From Eunapius fragilis (taxonomy: Eukaryota; Porifera; Demospongiae; Spongillida; Spongillidae), in assembly GCA_963681505.1 (NCBI GenBank), contig OY811972.1:712375-776374 (forward strand): DNA of 64,000 bases, read 5' to 3'. Below the pieces are notes generated by a model. That model searched no databases, was not told where the DNA came from, and saw only the letters and a program-made list of their open reading frames with translations. Positions 11,342 through 23,083 of the stretch are shown here, piece by piece. Within the stretch, counting starts at the first letter, position 1. Each line of letters starts with the position of its first letter. A program made the translations under genes and the position numbers.

Positions 11342-11575
11342 AGACTATACATGCAGTTGACCTGGGTGTATATACATGTATAGGGAGAGTTCACATATGT
11401 TATAGCTAGAGACTACATGCAGTTGACCTGGGTGTATATACATGTATAGGGAGAGTTCACATATGTTATAGCTAGAGAGACTACATGCTGTATATACACA
11501 TGTACACATTGGTATGGTGTGCAATAGGCCATAAAGCATGTTTCACAAGTTTTGATTGGGGGGGGGGGGGGCCTT
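11342..11575. repeat. 66-bp tandem repeat containing the receptor 3' end, then poly-G
   Basis: About two copies of a 66-bp unit, each ending CACATATGTTATAGCTAG, the sequence of the receptor's last codons and stop. This is a tandem duplication anchored on the terminal exon. Confidence 0.7.
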
Positions 11576-11639
11576 CTAGCCACAGACACATAACACAAAT
11601 ACAACAATAATAAGAACTGCAGAGGTCACGTAAGTCACA

Positions 11640-11777
11640 CAATTTGAGGGTCTCTCGCACGTGCGTCTCAGCCAGCCTGCTGTGGGCAAGAAGCATGTTC
11701 TGGTCCCCAGACCTCAGCACGGAGTGTTTCCCCAGTTCGCCAATGGCCGCCTCCACCCTTCCGTACGACCACCTGTA
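11640..11777 (-). pseudogene. NTPase copy A, C-terminal remnant
   Basis: Minus strand encodes EAAIGELGKHSVLRSGDQN then LAHSRLAETHVRETLKL, the same as the winged-helix C-terminus of the NTPases at 23.1 and 37.0 kb. Similarity stops abruptly near 11777, where DIRS-like sequence begins. The gene was truncated there and its ATPase core lost. Confidence 0.8.
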
Positions 11778-12028
11778 GCACCAACACAGGTGTACTTCGA
11801 GTAGTCAAACCCAACCCGGAAGCCACCCCTTATTCCAGAGAGGACGTAACCCACCAGGTCCTCGTCTGGATGGCCTACCAGGGCTCTCTCCCACTCCTCC
11901 ACCTTCAGAGGGGTGGATATTGTCTGCAGAACAGTTGGTATCCTGCTGCTTTTCTCACTGCCACACAACTTGATGTTTGTGTTTCTGGGCCTATGAATGA
12001 ACATAATGCAGGTGCAAGATACATGCAT
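11778..12028 (-). pseudogene. DIRS-like element, start of pol ORF
   Basis: Minus strand reads ISTPLKVEEWERALVGHPDE then LVGYVLSGIRGGFRVGFDYS. This matches the conserved N-terminal stretch of the RT polyprotein of DIRS/Ngaro-type tyrosine-recombinase retroelements (TPL--E-W---L--HPD--F--Y---GI--GFRIGF). Truncated at the junction with the NTPase remnant. The stretch to 12420 is noncoding and has a run of about 22 C. Confidence 0.65.
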
Positions 12029-12429
12029 TTCTCAAAACATCACACCACCTACTGCCCTCATCCCCCTGATCTGTGTCACACCTAACAAATGTTAGGTGGA
12101 GTTTACATGGCACCAGATCAGAGACCAGAGAGCTTTTTTAATTATTTTTTTAAATCTTTTATTTTATTTTAATTATGCTTCTTACCACTTACTTTCACCT
12201 CCAACCTCTTATCTCACCGCATCCCCACCAATCTCGGGATGGGTTGATACAAGTAATGGTGTTAAGTCACACTCTGCTTACACAGGTGGAGTTTACCTGA
12301 CCACACCGATCCACAAGAAGAGGTTGATCTGCCCCCCCCCCCCCCCCCCCCCCCCCTACACACACACACAGGTGTTCCTAAGCCTATTAAGGTCACACTT
12401 TTAATATGCTGGTTTCAACAAGGTTTACA

Positions 12430-13970
12430 AACAGAAGTCACTACTTAGCAGCTCCTTTCTTGCCCTCTGCACTTGGGTGGCCTGCCACCACACACAGTGC
12501 ACACACTTGTGCTGATAGCAGCACTTCAGGTTGTAGGAGCATGACCCCTCCCTGTTATAGCGGTAGCATATATCTTGCTCTCCCGCTCCACTTTGGCCGG
12601 CTTCGTACCAGAGTCTCCCTGCTGAGGTGGACTTGCCACCCTCCTAGTCCTGCCACAAAGCACTTGTTAAACAGCTGAGGGTCCAGTTGAGACCAGGCCT
12701 TGTTCCCCGTGACCGCCGCCATCTGTTGGAACCTGACATCATACTCCCTCCATGCTGGTTCCTCGTACTCCCGGTGTGACCGGAGGATATGCAGCATGTA
12801 GGCCAACATTTCAGGCATCATACCCGGGTGCTTCGCCCCCACCTCAGCAGTGTAAATTGTGAAACACATGGTCCACGTCCAAACATCCTCCACCGACTTC
12901 TTCTTGGCCCGAGCCACCTCCAGGCCAGGGAGGATCACATAGCGGTGGATCCGTTCCACCAGCCTCTTTGCCAAGGGAGGAAAACCATTGCCCACCGACA
13001 CGTATGACAGCCGACTGGAGCCTGCTGCCTCCTCTTGTGGCCACCACCAGTTGGCACCCTCTGCTCTCCCACCCCCAGCAGTAGCCAGAAGCTGACCCAC
13101 AGACTGCAGGTTTGTACTAGCACCTTCTGCCAGTCTCTGTTGCGCCAGAACCCTCTGCTGCTCCCCCCCCGCACTGGCAACTGTGGGACCTGATCCAAGG
13201 AGGGTTCCATCCCTACTGCCCCTGCATAAGGAAGTTGACCCTTCATAGCCAGTCTACAGCCTTTAACTGGCACACACCCCCCCCCCCCCCCCATAACTTT
13301 AACTGTCAAGTCTACACCCCATTTGCTGTTGACATGGCCTAAGTCTGCGACTACTGGGGTATCCCTCCTAGCCATTTCTGCAGCCCTAACTTCCCACTGC
13401 TGGGTAACCCTCCCTAGCTGTTAGCATAGCCCGTCTCTGCTCCTACTTAGTATTCATTCCTAACCATTTACGTGGCCCACTACTTGGTCTCCAATCCCAG
13501 CCATTACCATGACTACCGGGTATCCATTCCCAGCCATTTACGTGGCTCCCTTTCCCACCACTACTGGGACTCCATTCCCAGCCATTTACATGGCCCCTCA
13601 CCCGCCACTACTGGGTATCCATTCCAGCCGTTTACGTGGCCCTTCGTTATCCGCCTTTAAAAGCCACATTACCACCCATATATTATCCAACTCTTTATTT
13701 TCGTTTACCCGTCGTCCCACCAGACAGCAGTGACTCAGGCTGCTGCTGCTGACGCTGTCTCCGGCCTTCGTCAAACACCTCCTTGGCCACGCACCTCATC
13801 ACCGTCTTCAGGCTCTCCAGAGTTATCTCGACCCTCTGCCGGCTCGCTGAGGAAGCATCCTGCTGTACTTGCGCAGATGTCGCGCACTGCTGCCCTTGCG
13901 TATCCGCTGCTTGGTTCCCCTTTTTAGCTATCAGGATAAACAAAAGACGTAAAACACAAAACAAAAAAAA
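12430..13970 (-). pseudogene. DIRS-like element, gag-like ORFs with zinc finger
   Basis: Minus-strand frames at 13964-13695, 13375-12935 and 13100-12555 form a gag-like region. It contains AWREYDVRFQQMAAVTGNKA then WSQLDPQLFNKCFVAGLGG, and after a frameshift near 12570 the finger CYRYNREGSC ... HKCVHC, typical of the C-R-YN-G-C---C-H-C finger ending DIRS/Ngaro gag. Frameshifts and poly-C runs (13270-13292) show decay. Together with 11778-12028 it is one minus-strand element cut at its 3' end. Confidence 0.6.
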
Positions 13971-14758
13971 GATCTAGGCGAGCAGACGCGTCAGCCACAG
14001 TAGAAATGGCGGAATAATGAGACACATGTTCGCTCGTCACGCGGTCCCCCTAATTGTTGGTTTAACTGTGGTATCGTAGGAAACGACCTAATGTTATTGG
14101 ATTATTTTAGTATTTTAAAACAACTTAAACATGAATGGAATACATTAAATTAAAACATGAGCACTATATTGGATTAATTAATTAAATTATAATACGCACG
14201 TGGCCACTTTATTTAAGTTAATAGTCTTCATCCGGATTAGAGGTGAGTGAAACCAGAGGACAAGACGCATAGCTAATGAATTTGCCGGGTATAGACCTTT
14301 TCAAGCTTACGTGTATGTTCCGAGCGCTGATGCGTTGCCAGCTGTGTGCAAACGAGCCCGCGTACGGTAGGGTAGCGTACGGTATATAGTCGACGGTAGT
14401 GGGGAGTGGTCGGCAACCGCGCCTTCAAGAAGGCGTTTCAATATTAGAAAAAAGATCCTTCTGGGTTGTCTTAGGAAGCAGTAAGTATAGTTTAATGCAA
14501 CTACGTTCCCTTTTATAAATAGTAACACATCGGGTGCCGATCACTACCTACGCTACTCTAGATAACCATGTCCGCCGTAGACCTCATAAGGAAGCTTGCG
14601 ACAAAGATGTAAAGCCACCACACCGTTGGCATACAAGCGCGGCCATGTCATAAGTTCTTTAGCCAATCGAAAAACTATATCCCAATAGTGGATTTTCCTT
14701 GTGAGCTGGTCTTACATAAATTATGATTGTTCACTAAGGTAACGGCCACTGCTCGGAT
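13970..14758. promoter_or_regulatory. 5' flank of receptor 2, conserved with other copies
   Basis: Three blocks recur upstream of receptor 4 and in an orphan location: TATAGACCTTTTCAAGC plus downstream (14285-14390; also 43600-43685 and 49410-49495), ACGTTCCCTTTTATAAATAG then ACACATCGGGTGCCG (14501-14541; 44170-44205; 50043-50078), and CACCACACCGTTGGCATACA with flanks (14530-14670; 46045-46180; 50090-50225). TTATAAAT in the second block is TATA-like. Whether they are promoter elements or simply co-duplicated DNA is not known. Confidence 0.5.
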
Positions 14759-16446
14759 ATGACGTCTATGAGAGGACTGTTGGTGAAGATTGGCTTTGTC
14801 ACGATGCTCTTAATTTTGGCCATGACATCATTGGCCTCGTGTGGTAAGCTTGAAAATCCTCACCTGTTGTGCTAACACCTCATGCACTTCGTTCAACAGA
14901 GTTTATCGAAACGCCACAGAGCAGAATTGTATGCCCTGGTGTGCAGACCAACTTCACGTGTGTCACCACTACACCGTGGCAAAGGTTTACTTTCATTGGA
15001 CCCTCCCCTCCCCATCATCAGACGTCATATAGTCCTAATATAATGGGCTACAACGTTGGAACGCTAACACTGACAGTTAACCATAACACCAGATACACAT
15101 TTGTATGTGAGTCATTGGAAGACGGCCAGTGGATACAGAGTAGTCCTCCAGCTATAGTCACAAGTCAAGGTATTGTGAAGGTAATTCATTATATGATGGG
15201 GGGTGGGCAGTTTGATGGTTAGTCACAGTTCTGCAGATGACTGAAGTGAGGTAACTACTTATGTGTTCTGCATGCAGACAGACGTCTCAGTGCTGAGGAC
15301 CTCAGTATTAACATGTCAAGATCCAATGGTTGCATTAATGCACTCATTTGTCTGAAAGTGAGTGCCTTTTGAATGTTCCTTTTAAACAGTGCACACCCTT
15401 TGGTATGAAGAGGATGTGTGTGCGTTTGTGTGTGTGTGTGTTGGTGTGCGTGTGTGTGTTGGTTTACTTATTTTCGGTACGTGTACCGTTCTTTTTTTAT
15501 TGGCGCAAACGATTGTATGGTACACGAGCCAGGTGCAATATATGTATTAAAATATGTGTGTGTGTGTGTTGGTGTGTGTGTGTCTGTGTGTTGGTGTGTG
15601 TGTGTGTGTGTGTTGGTGTGTGTACACATGTGTGTGTGTTGGTATGCGTGTGTGTTTGTGTGTTGGTGTTTGTGTGTTTGTGTTGGTGTGTGTACACACG
15701 TGTGTGTGTGTTGGTGTTTGTGTGTGTGTGTGCACGTATGTGTTGGTGAGTGTGTGGGGTCGGTGTGTGTGTACTTGTTTGTGTTGGTGTGTGTACATGT
15801 GTGTGTGTGTACATGTGTGTACACGTTTGTGTGTTGGTGAGTGTGTGGTTGGCGTGTGTGGTTGGCATGTGTGGTTGGCGTGTGTGGTTGGCATGTGTGG
15901 TTGGCATGTGTGTTGGTGTGTGTGTACATGTGTGTGTGTACACGTTTGTGTGTGTTGGCGTATGTGGTTGGCGTATGTGTGTACACGTGTGTATGAGTTT
16001 GTTGGTGTGTGTATGTGTGTGTACACTTGTGTGTGTGTTGGTGTTTGTGTGTGTTGGTGAGTGTGTGTGGTTGGCATGTGTGTTGGTGTGTGTGTGTACA
16101 TGTGTGTGTGTACACGTTTGTGTGTGTTGGCGTGTGTGGTTGGCGTATGTGGTTGGCGTATGTGTGTACACGTGTGTATGTGTGTGTATGTGTGTGTACA
16201 CGTGTGTGTGTGTTGGTGTTTGTGTTGTGTTTGTGTTGGTGTGTGTGTGCACGTGTGTGTTGGTATGTGTGTATGTTTCTGTGTGTGTTGGTGACTGTAC
16301 ACATGTGTGTGTTGGTGTGTGTACACATGTGTGTGTTGGTGTGTATGTTGGTGACTGTACACTGTGTGTGTTGGTGTGTGTACACATGTGTGTGTTGGTG
16401 TGTATGTGTTGGTGTGTGATTTGGTGTGTGTGTTGGTGTGTGTGTG

Positions 16447-16480
<34 letters not shown>

Positions 16481-19400
16481 CATGTATTTCTCCCTGTCTA
16501 GGAGAATGCAACAATATGTTATATCAACTTCACAGTACTAGATGGAGACCATCAGTACTCGGGAGGTGATGGGTGTGTCAAGTTCCCATGCCTCTTGCCC
16601 AACCATGTCCACCAGGCTATGTTGAGAGCACCAGCTCAGAACCTGTCGTTTAACATAAGTAAGTCCTCAACCACATGGCTAGAGCATTACAGGAGTATGT
16701 TTTCCTTACATCCCCTCCTCTCCATTTACCTCCCCTCCGCCTCTTCTCTATCTCCTCCACTCCCCCTCTCCTCTCCCTCTCCTCTCCCCCTCCCCTCTCC
16801 CTCCCCTCCTCCCCTCTCCTCTCTCTCCTCTCCCCTCCTCCCCTCCCTCCCCCAATTCAGTATCTGCTCTTAACCTTACTCTCCCTTATATTTCCAGCTA
16901 CATTCGATATTTCAGTGGTGTTGGTCATTTCTCCTACCACTGGTCATGTGACCATCACCTGTGCCTTTGGACTGCTCTCCAATGCCCAGGGATGTCTGGT
17001 GACCCTTTCATCCAACACCTCCTCTCTTGTGGTGTTTGTAGCCATCCCTAGAGAGCGGGGGTCCACACATGCCACTGGTGTGATCAAAGACCTACCTCCC
17101 GGGCAGTACTCAGGGAAAGCTTATTCCCTGCCACATGTGAATGTCTCGGAAGCTTATAGTTTTGGTTTTGTAGTGGTGTGGAGCCAAGGTGAGGGGGTGG
17201 AGTGGTGTGGAGGTGAGGTGAGGGAGTGGTGTGGAGGTGAGGTGAGGGGGTAGAGTGGTGTGGAGGTGAGGGGATGGAGTGGTGTGGAGCCGAGGTGAGG
17301 GGGTGGAGTGGTGTGGAGCCGAGTTGAGGGGTGGATTGGTGTGGAGGTGAGGGGGTGGAGTGTTGTGGAGGTGAGGGGTGGAGTGGCGTGGAGCCGGGGT
17401 GAGGGGTGGAGTGGTGTGGAGGTGAGGGGGTGGAGTGGTGTGGAGGTGATGGTGGAGATATGGGATATGGCAGTGAGGGTGTGAGAGTTCTATTCTGTTC
17501 TTTCCTTTCAGTTACACCATCAACAGCTCCCTCATTAAGTCCTTTCACTGTTGAGAAGGATCACATATGCTGGAAGGTTCTGGTGCTGAGTTATGTAGTC
17601 ATATATAGCTACAATAACAGCACACTGGTCTACTCAGTACACACTTCTATGTCAGACTGTTCACCAGAGCTCCCTCCTGGTAGCTACTCAGCAGGCATAG
17701 TGGGCAATACTTCAGTGGTGGGTACAAGGGTGGAGATACCTGGTAAGTGGTGGATACATGGGTGGAGATACCTGATAAGTGGTGGGTACATGGGTGGAGA
17801 TACCTGGTAAGTGGTGGGTACATGGGTGGAGATACCTGGTAAGTGGTGGGTACAAGGGTGGAGATACCTGATAAGTGGTGGGTACATGGGTGGAGATACC
17901 TGATAAGTGGTGGGTACATGGGTGGAGATACCTGGTAAGTGGTGGGTACATGGGTGGAGATACTTGGTAAGTGGTGGGTACATGGGTGGAGATACCTGGT
18001 ATGGTGGGTACATGGGTGGAGACACCTGGTAAGTAGGGAGGAAGGAAGTGGTGGGTACATGGTGGGGTAAGTCTTAAGGAATACTTACATTCAATGTAGT
18101 ATGTTCTCTCTCTGCAGTTACCAATTTGGAACAAGGCAGCAATATTAGTAAGTCATTCTCCAGTTCTCAGGATGTCATGTACTGGGTGTTAAATCTGTTT
18201 GCACAATGCTAACTCCCATGGGACCAATCACATCACATGAACATGACATGCACACACATATAACCATGTCACATGACATGCACACATAACCATGTCCCAT
18301 GGGACCAATACATTCACCAGGCCGCGATGTACAAGGCAACATTGTTTAAAGAGCTATTCCATAAAGATTTTAGTCATGGTCATGTGAAGTGTTAGTGTTG
18401 ATTCACCTCCATGAAGGATGCAATAATTAACTACCAACATTTGTAGTTCTACTTTTGCAACTACCAATCACTATGCATATCATGTTATCCTTATTGGGCC
18501 ATGTGTGTGCACATTAATCAAGGCACCTGTATGTCATGTTGGTATCCTCTTTGTGTTGATAATGGACTGGTTATTAGTTAATATTCCTATCCCTGTCTGC
18601 AGACATAGTGGCTATTGTCTTAAGCTTATTTGGTGTAGCTGTCCTATGCCTATGTGGTGCAGCTGTCACATTGATCATATTCCTCAAAAAAAGAAAAAGT
18701 CAGGCTACACCAGCTGTAGAGACTACTGTACCAGCCGTAGGGGCTACTGTACCAGCCGTAGGGGCTACTGTACCAGCTGTAGGGGCTACTGTACCAGCTG
18801 TAGGGGCTACTGTACCAGCTGTAGGGGCTACTGTACCAGCTGTAGGGGCTACTGTACCAGCTGTAGGGGCTACTGTACCAGCTGTAGGGGCTACTGTACC
18901 AGCTGTAGGGGCTACTGTACCAGCTGTAGGGGCTACTGTACCAGCTGTAGGGGCTACTGTACCAGCTGTAGGGGCTACTGTACCAGCTGTAGGGGCTACT
19001 GTACCAGCTGTAGGGGCTACTGTACCAGCTGTAGGGGCTACTGTACCAGCTGTAGGGGCTACTGTACCAGCTGTAGGGGCTACTGTACCAGCTGTAGGGG
19101 CTACTGTACCAGCTGTAGGGGCTACTGTACCAGCTGTAGGGGCTACTGTACCAGCTGTAGGGGCTACTGTACCAGCTGTAGGGGCTACTGTACCAGCTGT
19201 AGAGGCTACTGTACCAGCTGTGACACCAGAGGCTACACCAGCTGTACTGACACCAGAGGCTACACCAGCTGTACTGACACCAGAGGCTACACCAGCTGTA
19301 CTGACACCAGAGGCTACACCAGCTGTACTGACACCAGAGGCTACACCAGCTGTACTGACACCAGAGGCTACACCAGCTGTGACACTAGAGGCTACACCAG

Positions 19401-22400
19401 CTGTGACACCAGAGGCTACACCAGCTGTACTGACACCAGAGGCTACACCAGCTGTACTGACACCAGAGGCTACACCAGCTGTACTGACACCAGAGGCTAC
19501 ACCAGCTGTACTGACACCAGAGGCTACACCAGCTGTACTGACACCAGAGGCTGCACCGAAATCACCTCTTCAGGTATGTTTGCGATACGATATTTGCCAT
19601 GAGATGACATTATCTCCAATGTAGGAGGAGGAACCTTCACAGGAAGAAATGGTGTGTGTGTGTGCGCAGTGGTACATCTGTATATACTTGGGGGTTCCCA
19701 GTCCACATCATGTAATCATTTTGGGTTCCCAGTCCATACCATGCAATCACTGGGGGTCCCCAGTCCACATCGTGTAGTCATTGGGGGTCCCCAGTCCACA
19801 TCATGTAGTCACTGGGGGTCCCCAGTCCACATCATGTAGTCACTGGGGGTCCCCAGTCCACATCGTGTAGTCATTGGGGGTCCCCAGTCCACATCATGTA
19901 GTCATTGGGGGTCCCCAGTCCACATCGTGTAGTCATTTGGGGGGTCCCCAGTCCACATAATGTAGTCACTGGAGGTCGCCAGTCCACATCGTGTAGTCAC
20001 TAGGGTCCCCAGTCCGCATCGTGTTGTCATTGGGGGGTTATGTTGTCTGTGTTTACTTGTGCTTTGGTTCCTAGCTTCAGATCTGTACTCAGTCATTTAC
20101 TGCTCAGAAGTCCGAAAATACAGAGCTAGTTGTGTGAGTGTACATCATGTGACCTGGTTATGTGTGTGCATGTCATGTGACATGGTTATGTGTGTACGTC
20201 ATGTGACGTGGTTATGTGTGCATGTCATGTGACATGGTTATGTGTGCATGTGATGAGGGGAACCACCCGCCATGCTTTTATGGCTGACTAAATCTTCATG
20301 GAGAGTAGGAGTACTAAGGACATAGCTGGGTGTAAAGGGTTAGCTGGTTTGATGGGTTTGTGATGTGAAGCATCCTATTTAACGTATCTCCTCTGTACAC
20401 AGTACCATATCTGCTAGGCGAACGTCTCTTGCACCTCGCTCATCCATCAGAGGTCTTCCTACAACTGACACGGTAAAAAAAGACAGATCTGATGGGCAGG
20501 TATGGTCCCATCATTCTGTTAACTTGAAGATAGGAACATTTATGCATGCATGTAAAAAGGAAGTAGTTAGTTCTCATGTAATGTCATTGTAGTACCCATG
20601 TACATGGCCGTAGTCAAACACAAAAGTTTTGGGGGGCCCTTCCTACAGCCTTGCTTGACCGACCTTGTAGTGACCTCGTAATATGACACCACTTGTGAAG
20701 TAAAAAAAATCTGGTGTTAGTAGAAAAGGGGTTGGAAAGCGAAAAAGCTTTATGTGCCAAGTTATGTGCTAATTATCCCTGCATTCCATATTGATACATA
20801 TACGTAAATATCAGGAAATACGATAGTAGTTCCTATATAGGAATTGACACGGGTCGTGAAATCATTTAAAAAACGCGATCCGCGTATAACTCGTGTACCA
20901 AGAAACAGGTAGTTTAGCACTTTGTTGCTATCGAACCAGAAGGCAAAGACGGTCATTTTAATGTTTTGTTCCAGTCTTTGAACTGTTTGCTTTAAGAGAA
21001 CAAAAAAAGTTTGTGTTTTACCTCGTCCCCAGGCCAGTTCTTCTCCGTCGTCGTCGTCGTCGTCTTCTTCTCGGATGAGTATAACTCCAAAGAGTGCCAA
21101 TTATACCAATCACTTTAGAATCTCCTGGAAGGACAGATATAAAGCATAAACTGACATACGTAATCATTACGTAATACCGAGTGTTAAATGAAAGCGTTCC
21201 CATGGCAACATTAACGTATAATTAGAATTGTGCAGCGTTAGAACAGGTGGAAATTTCATTTGATCACAGCTTTTCATTTGATTGCCACTTTTGGCTAGCG
21301 AAGTAGTTTTTGTCAATATGCTTTCACGTCAAAAAAAAAAAAACTAAACGACGAATACCTCCAAAATCGAGATGGTCAACGAGTTAGAGTCCTCCCGCTT
21401 TGGTAAAATGCTGACCCTTCAAAAGCGGGCGTCTGCTCGTGATGGTAATTGAAGTGGGGGGGGAAGAGGGGGAGAGACTGCATAAGTGCATTTAAAGAGG
21501 CTATGTCATAACTATAACTTGTGAGCACTTGCCAGTATTCGCAAAAATCATCGATAATAAAATTAAAAATAGAAGAAACAAGTAAAGAAAAACATTCTCT
21601 AATGAGAAAGTTGGTGGGATATAGGAATAGGTGGTGTAAAAAGGAAGGGAACAAGGTTTTGGGAAAAGAAAAATGAGGCAGAAATCCTATATTTAGCACA
21701 TGTAGATGTAACAGAACCAAAAGACATGACGTGTGCTAAATATAGGATTTTTGTCTCATTTTTCTTTTCCCAAAACCTTGTTCCCTTCCTTTCTACACCA
21801 CCTTTGCCTCCAATTCCTATACATATATGTTAACCTTTCATTACATAGGAGGACGTATATAACCCTGGTGACTATGAAGCCATGTTAGGACAACCAGCCA
21901 TTCCTGAATGTGGGATCCATAGCCAAGAAACTGAGGGAAGTGAAGAGGAGGAGAGGGGTGACACACGTGATCGCCCACATTATAATGAAAGTGACCCACA
22001 TGATGAGGAGAGATGTGACCCTCATAATGGAGTAGAAGAGATAAGGTGACCCACATGATGGGGGAGAGGAGAGAGGTGACCCACATGATGGGGGAGAGGA
22101 GAGAGGTGACCCACATGATGGAGTAGAAGAGATAGGTGACCCACATGATGGGGGAGAGGAGAGAGGTGACCCACATGATGGAGGAGAGGAGAGAGGTGAC
22201 CGTGATCGCCCACATTATAATGAAAGTGACCCACATGATGAGGAGAGATGTGACCCTCATAATGGAGTAGAAGAGATAGGTGACCCACATGATGGGGGAG
22301 AGGAGAGAGGTGACCCACATGATGGAGTAGAAGAGAGAGGTGACCCACATGATGGGGGAGAGGAGAGAGGTGACCCACATGATGGAGGAGAGGAGAGAGG

Positions 22401-22957
22401 TGACCCACATGATGGAGTAGAAGAGATAGGTGACCCACATGATGGGGGAGAGGAGAGAGGTGACCCACATGATGGGGGAGAGGAGAGAGGTGACCCACAT
22501 GATGGAGTAGAAGAGATAGGTGACCCACATGATGGGGGAGAGGAGAGAGGTGACCCACATGATGGGGGAGAGGAGAGAGGTGACCCACATGATGGAGTAG
22601 AAGAGAGAGGTGACCCACATGATGGGGGAGAGGAGAGAGGTGACCCACATGATGGGGGAGAGGAGAGAGGTGACCCACATGATGGGGGAGAGGAGAGAGG
22701 TGACCCACATGATGGAGTAGAAGAGATAGGTGACCCACATGATGGGGGGGAGGAAAGAGGTGACCCAAAGGAGGAGGTAAGCTGAAACATCTAAGAATGG
22801 CTAACTATAAATGGTGTCTGAAATCCTGTGTCCTCCTCACCTCCAGCCATGTGGTGAACAAGGAGTATACTACGAGGCCACTGAGGGAGGTGGTGAAGTT
22901 CACATATGTTTAGAGACTAAATGTGTGAGAGTGAGAAAGGTGGTACTCAAGAACTAG
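14759..22957 (+). CDS. Receptor copy 2: longest ectodomain, huge repeat tail
   Basis: Exons: 14759-14843 (signal peptide MTSMRGLLVKIGF...LASCG), 14900-15169 (Ig-like), 15278-15357, 16502-16658 (GGDGCVKFPCLLPN), 16898-17188 (TTFDISVVLV, FN3/Ig-like), 17512-17742 (EKDHICWKVLVLSYVV), 18118-18147, 18603-19573 (transmembrane IVAIVLSLFGVAVLCLCG, then KKRK and tandem repeats), 19625-19651, 20075-20133, 20403-20499, 21849-22776 and 22847-22957. Phases chain throughout. One extra A at 22043-22044 creates TGA at 22047-22049, giving about 832 residues and silencing most of the acidic repeat exon. It lacks copy 1's FN3 exon and has two exons that copy 1 lacks. Single-pass type I receptor by inference. 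Confidence 0.75.
15410..16490. repeat. TG / TTGGTGTGTGTACACGTGTG low-complexity tract in receptor 2 intron 3
   Basis: About 1.07 kb of alternating purine-pyrimidine DNA with TACACGTGT and GTTGGC variants. Copy 4 has the equivalent tract (50995-52440); copies 1 and 3 do not. Open frames over 300 codons inside are compositional. Confidence 0.95.
17190..17475. repeat. ~24-bp minisatellite GTGGAGGTGAGGGGGTGGAG in intron 5
   Basis: Begins at the exon's own donor (CAAG|GTGAGGGG) and repeats a GGTGAGG donor-like core. The counterpart in copy 4 is at 53682-54040. Confidence 0.85.
17712..18040. repeat. 32-bp minisatellite duplicating the exon 17512-17742 splice donor
   Basis: Unit TGGGTACATGGGTGGAGATA then CCTGGTAAGTGG. 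The first unit is the last bases of the exon plus its donor, and about ten copies follow, each with GGAGATACCTG|GTAAGT. Copy 4 has a shorter, variant array (54360-54640). Confidence 0.9.
18712..19213 (+). repeat. Coding 21-bp repeats (VPAVGAT), ~24 units
   Basis: Within exon 18603-19573 just after the transmembrane KKRK. 21 bp keeps the frame. Nearly identical units imply recent expansion or homogenisation. The repeats are Thr/Pro-rich and lie on the cytoplasmic side by the topology inferred. Confidence 0.9.
19214..19555 (+). repeat. Coding 27-bp repeats (LTPEATPAV), ~12-13 units
   Basis: Follows the 21-bp array in the same exon and frame; two units are 21-24 bp variants. Adds regularly spaced Glu and Thr residues to the tail. 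Confidence 0.9.
20590..21840. mobile_element. Dispersed repeat in receptor 2 intron 11, with hairpin end
   Basis: 20840-21340 is similar to 47730-48270 (shared CTATCGAACCAGAAGGCAAA, CTTTAAGAGAACAAAAAA, the CGTCGTCGTCG tract). At 21610-21820 two ~90-bp arms (AAGGAAGGGAACAAGGTTTT and its complement) form a hairpin. No transposase ORF. It explains why this intron is 1.3 kb while its copies are about 100 bp. Confidence 0.6.
22050..22770 (+). repeat. 30-bp repeats (GDPHDGGEER), ~24 units
   Basis: Acidic decapeptide repeats GDPHDGGEER / GDPHDGVEEI in exon 21849-22776. Copies 1 and 3 have only 5-8 units. In copy 2 they lie beyond the frameshift stop. An internal duplication repeats the block GTGATCGCCCACATTATAAT (21968 and 22202). 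Confidence 0.9.
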
Positions 22958-23083
22958 AGTGTGTGTGTTACATTTACACGTAGCATGTTATATAATTAGA
23001 TTTAAGAGTTTTGATTGGGGGGGGGCTTCTAGTCATAGAGACATAACACTGAGCTTATACAAATACTGCAGAGGTCACGTGAG

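Noticed and set aside
15468-16541. Open frames of 260-350 codons on both strands
   Set aside because: Low-complexity TG tract inside a receptor intron with good flanking splice sites.
21841-22790. 299-codon minus-strand WVTSLLSPIM repeat membrane protein
   Set aside because: Antisense shadow of the receptor 2 acidic 30-bp repeats.
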